From: Chitinophagaceae bacterium
GTDB lineage: Bacteria; Bacteroidota; Bacteroidia; Chitinophagales; Chitinophagaceae
DNA length: 54,467 nt
Assembly (NCBI GenBank): GCA_023957125.1
Contig: JAMLHL010000026.1
Location: 1 to 54,467, forward strand
Direction of reading: 5' to 3'
Shown: positions 53,832-54,467 of the stretch, in pieces
How positions within the stretch are numbered: position 1 is the first letter of the stretch
Layout of the letters: the number at the start of each line of letters is the position of its first letter
Notes under the pieces: generated by a model
What the model saw: only the letters and a program-made list of their open reading frames with translations
The model's database searches: none
What the model was told of the DNA's origin: nothing
Made by a program: the position numbers and the translations under genes

Positions 53832-53863
53832 AAAAAAATGCCCCATAGCTGTAACTATGAGGC
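53832..53863 (-). terminator. Intrinsic terminator of the Rpn-type gene
   Basis: On the minus strand GCCTCATAG and CTATGGGGC form a 9-bp stem (one mismatch) with a 6-nt loop, followed by ATTTTTTT. It lies 24 nt after the stop of the nuclease gene. The plus-strand side lacks a comparable T run. Confidence 0.85.
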
Positions 53864-53886
53864 ATGCCCGATTTATTTTTCAGTAA

Positions 53887-54467
53887 TTATTTTTTCTTTT
53901 TTAAAGAAGCGCGGATTTTCTTTACAAAGCTTACAGGCATTTCAACAATATCTGCTACCTGCTCATCCGAAAGCCTCATTTTAATGATCAGGTTTCCAAT
54001 AACTTCCTGCTTTCCTTTTTCTATACCTTTTGCTATACCTTTTGCTATGCCTTTCTCCATGCCTTTCTCCATGCCTTTTTTCTCTGCAGTCTTTCTTACC
54101 GCATAGTCGGTCCATTTATCTAAAAGCGCTTTTTCGTACAACATATATTCCTCCTTTTTTAGATTGGCTGTTTCAGCTATCTGAAACAATTTCTGAAATA
54201 TCTTCTTGTGTAAAATTACAGGAATTTTTTCCATTTTCGCCATATTGCGCAGCACATACATCCAACGTTCGAGGTCAGTTTTTATTTCCTTTTCTTCCAG
54301 ATTGAAATCAGGTAACTCTAAAAATATAAATCCCAGCTTATTATAAAAGGTTTTACCGGTTTTCTCTTCTGCCAGCCTTACGCGGTGCAGGTACTTATCA
54401 CTTGACGTTTTTTCAAAGCTGAAATCCATTAACGCTATAAAATACACTTCCTTTAGTTCAAAGTCCC
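53887..54467 (-). CDS. Rpn/PD-(D/E)xK-transposase-family nuclease, 5' end outside window
   Basis: The frame is open to the right edge (DFELKEVYFIALMDF), so the N-terminal PD-(D/E)xK core lies outside. What is seen is the C-terminal two-thirds: LGFIFLELPDFNLEEKE, WMYVLRNMAKM, then a KGMEKG/KGIAKG repeat (about 45 nt of 12-bp units, 54033-54083) and a helical tail ending in poly-Lys. The repeat is typical of this family, formerly annotated as transposase and now as recombination-promoting nuclease. These genes are often multicopy and horizontally spread. Confidence 0.9.
   Translation of the reverse strand, partial: DFELKEVYFIALMDFSFEKTSSDKYLHRVRLAEEKTGKTFYNKLGFIFLELPDFNLEEKEIKTDLERWMYVLRNMAKMEKIPVILHKKIFQKLFQIAETANLKKEEYMLYEKALLDKWTDYAVRKTAEKKGMEKGMEKGIAKGIAKGIEKGKQEVIGNLIIKMRLSDEQVADIVEMPVSFVKKIRASLKKKK

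Overview
The window looks like chromosomal DNA of a Bacteroidota bacterium, most likely of the Chitinophagaceae type. The evidence is promoters of the TAnnTTTG type, a type IX secretion (T9SS) C-terminal domain, a long IspH, TlpA-type thioredoxins, DUF2279, DUF1080 and DUF4242 proteins and many AraC regulators. The genus is inferred from gene content only. The backbone is moderately GC-rich; one block (about 37.1-47.4 kb) is clearly more AT-rich.

Layout. 1-730: 3' end of 23S rRNA, a 5S gene and its terminator, then an imperfect tandem copy of the 5S tail plus terminator. 961-9184: a DUF4143 AAA ATPase, an ABC exporter, a secreted AXE1-type esterase (minus strand) and a 1161-aa exported protein, probably an outer-membrane barrel. 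9573-15544: two secreted neutral-ceramidase-family proteins, a collapsed DUF1080 lipoprotein and a Tat-exported glycosidase-like protein. 15676-24947: housekeeping-like genes: a coiled-coil membrane protein, a PolB-like exonuclease, DNA polymerase III delta (holA), a cytochrome c, a threonine-dehydrogenase-like SDR, a TlpA thioredoxin, a PbfA-like PLP enzyme, a DUF2279 protein and ispH.

25249-33745 is the most coherent system: a LacI regulator, an atypical SDR, a DHDPS-family aldolase and an M20 amidohydrolase. After an opposite-strand SGNH hydrolase come a 2-hydroxyacid dehydrogenase and an FGGY sugar kinase. The genes are translationally coupled within each sub-operon (0-nt spacing, 4-nt and 10-nt overlaps). 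I infer a catabolic route for an unidentified, probably N-acylated, sugar or sugar acid. It is followed by two 80-bp-spaced hairpins with identical loops and compensating stem changes, and by a frameshifted T9SS adhesin.

37.1-47.4 kb is an AT-rich accessory island between an RRM protein and a DUF4242 protein. It mixes intact small genes (FAD monooxygenase with divergent AraC regulator, ArsR-SRPBCC-SRPBCC/VOC operon, DUF6273, TetR-GNAT-SDR-DinB) with a graveyard of fragments: a RAYT-like scrap, an NmrA gene joined by deletion to a 5'-less AraC gene, a decayed siderophore-interacting protein and a 23-aa DUF4287 stump.

47.4-54.5 kb returns to backbone: a duplicated DUF4242 protein, two AraC regulators flanking an operon (alpha/beta hydrolase, MddA-type thiol methyltransferase, isoprenylcysteine-methyltransferase-like protein), an S9-peptidase beta-propeller lacking its catalytic domain, and an Rpn-type nuclease running off the right edge. 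I saw no tRNA gene, CRISPR array, complete insertion sequence or replication origin.
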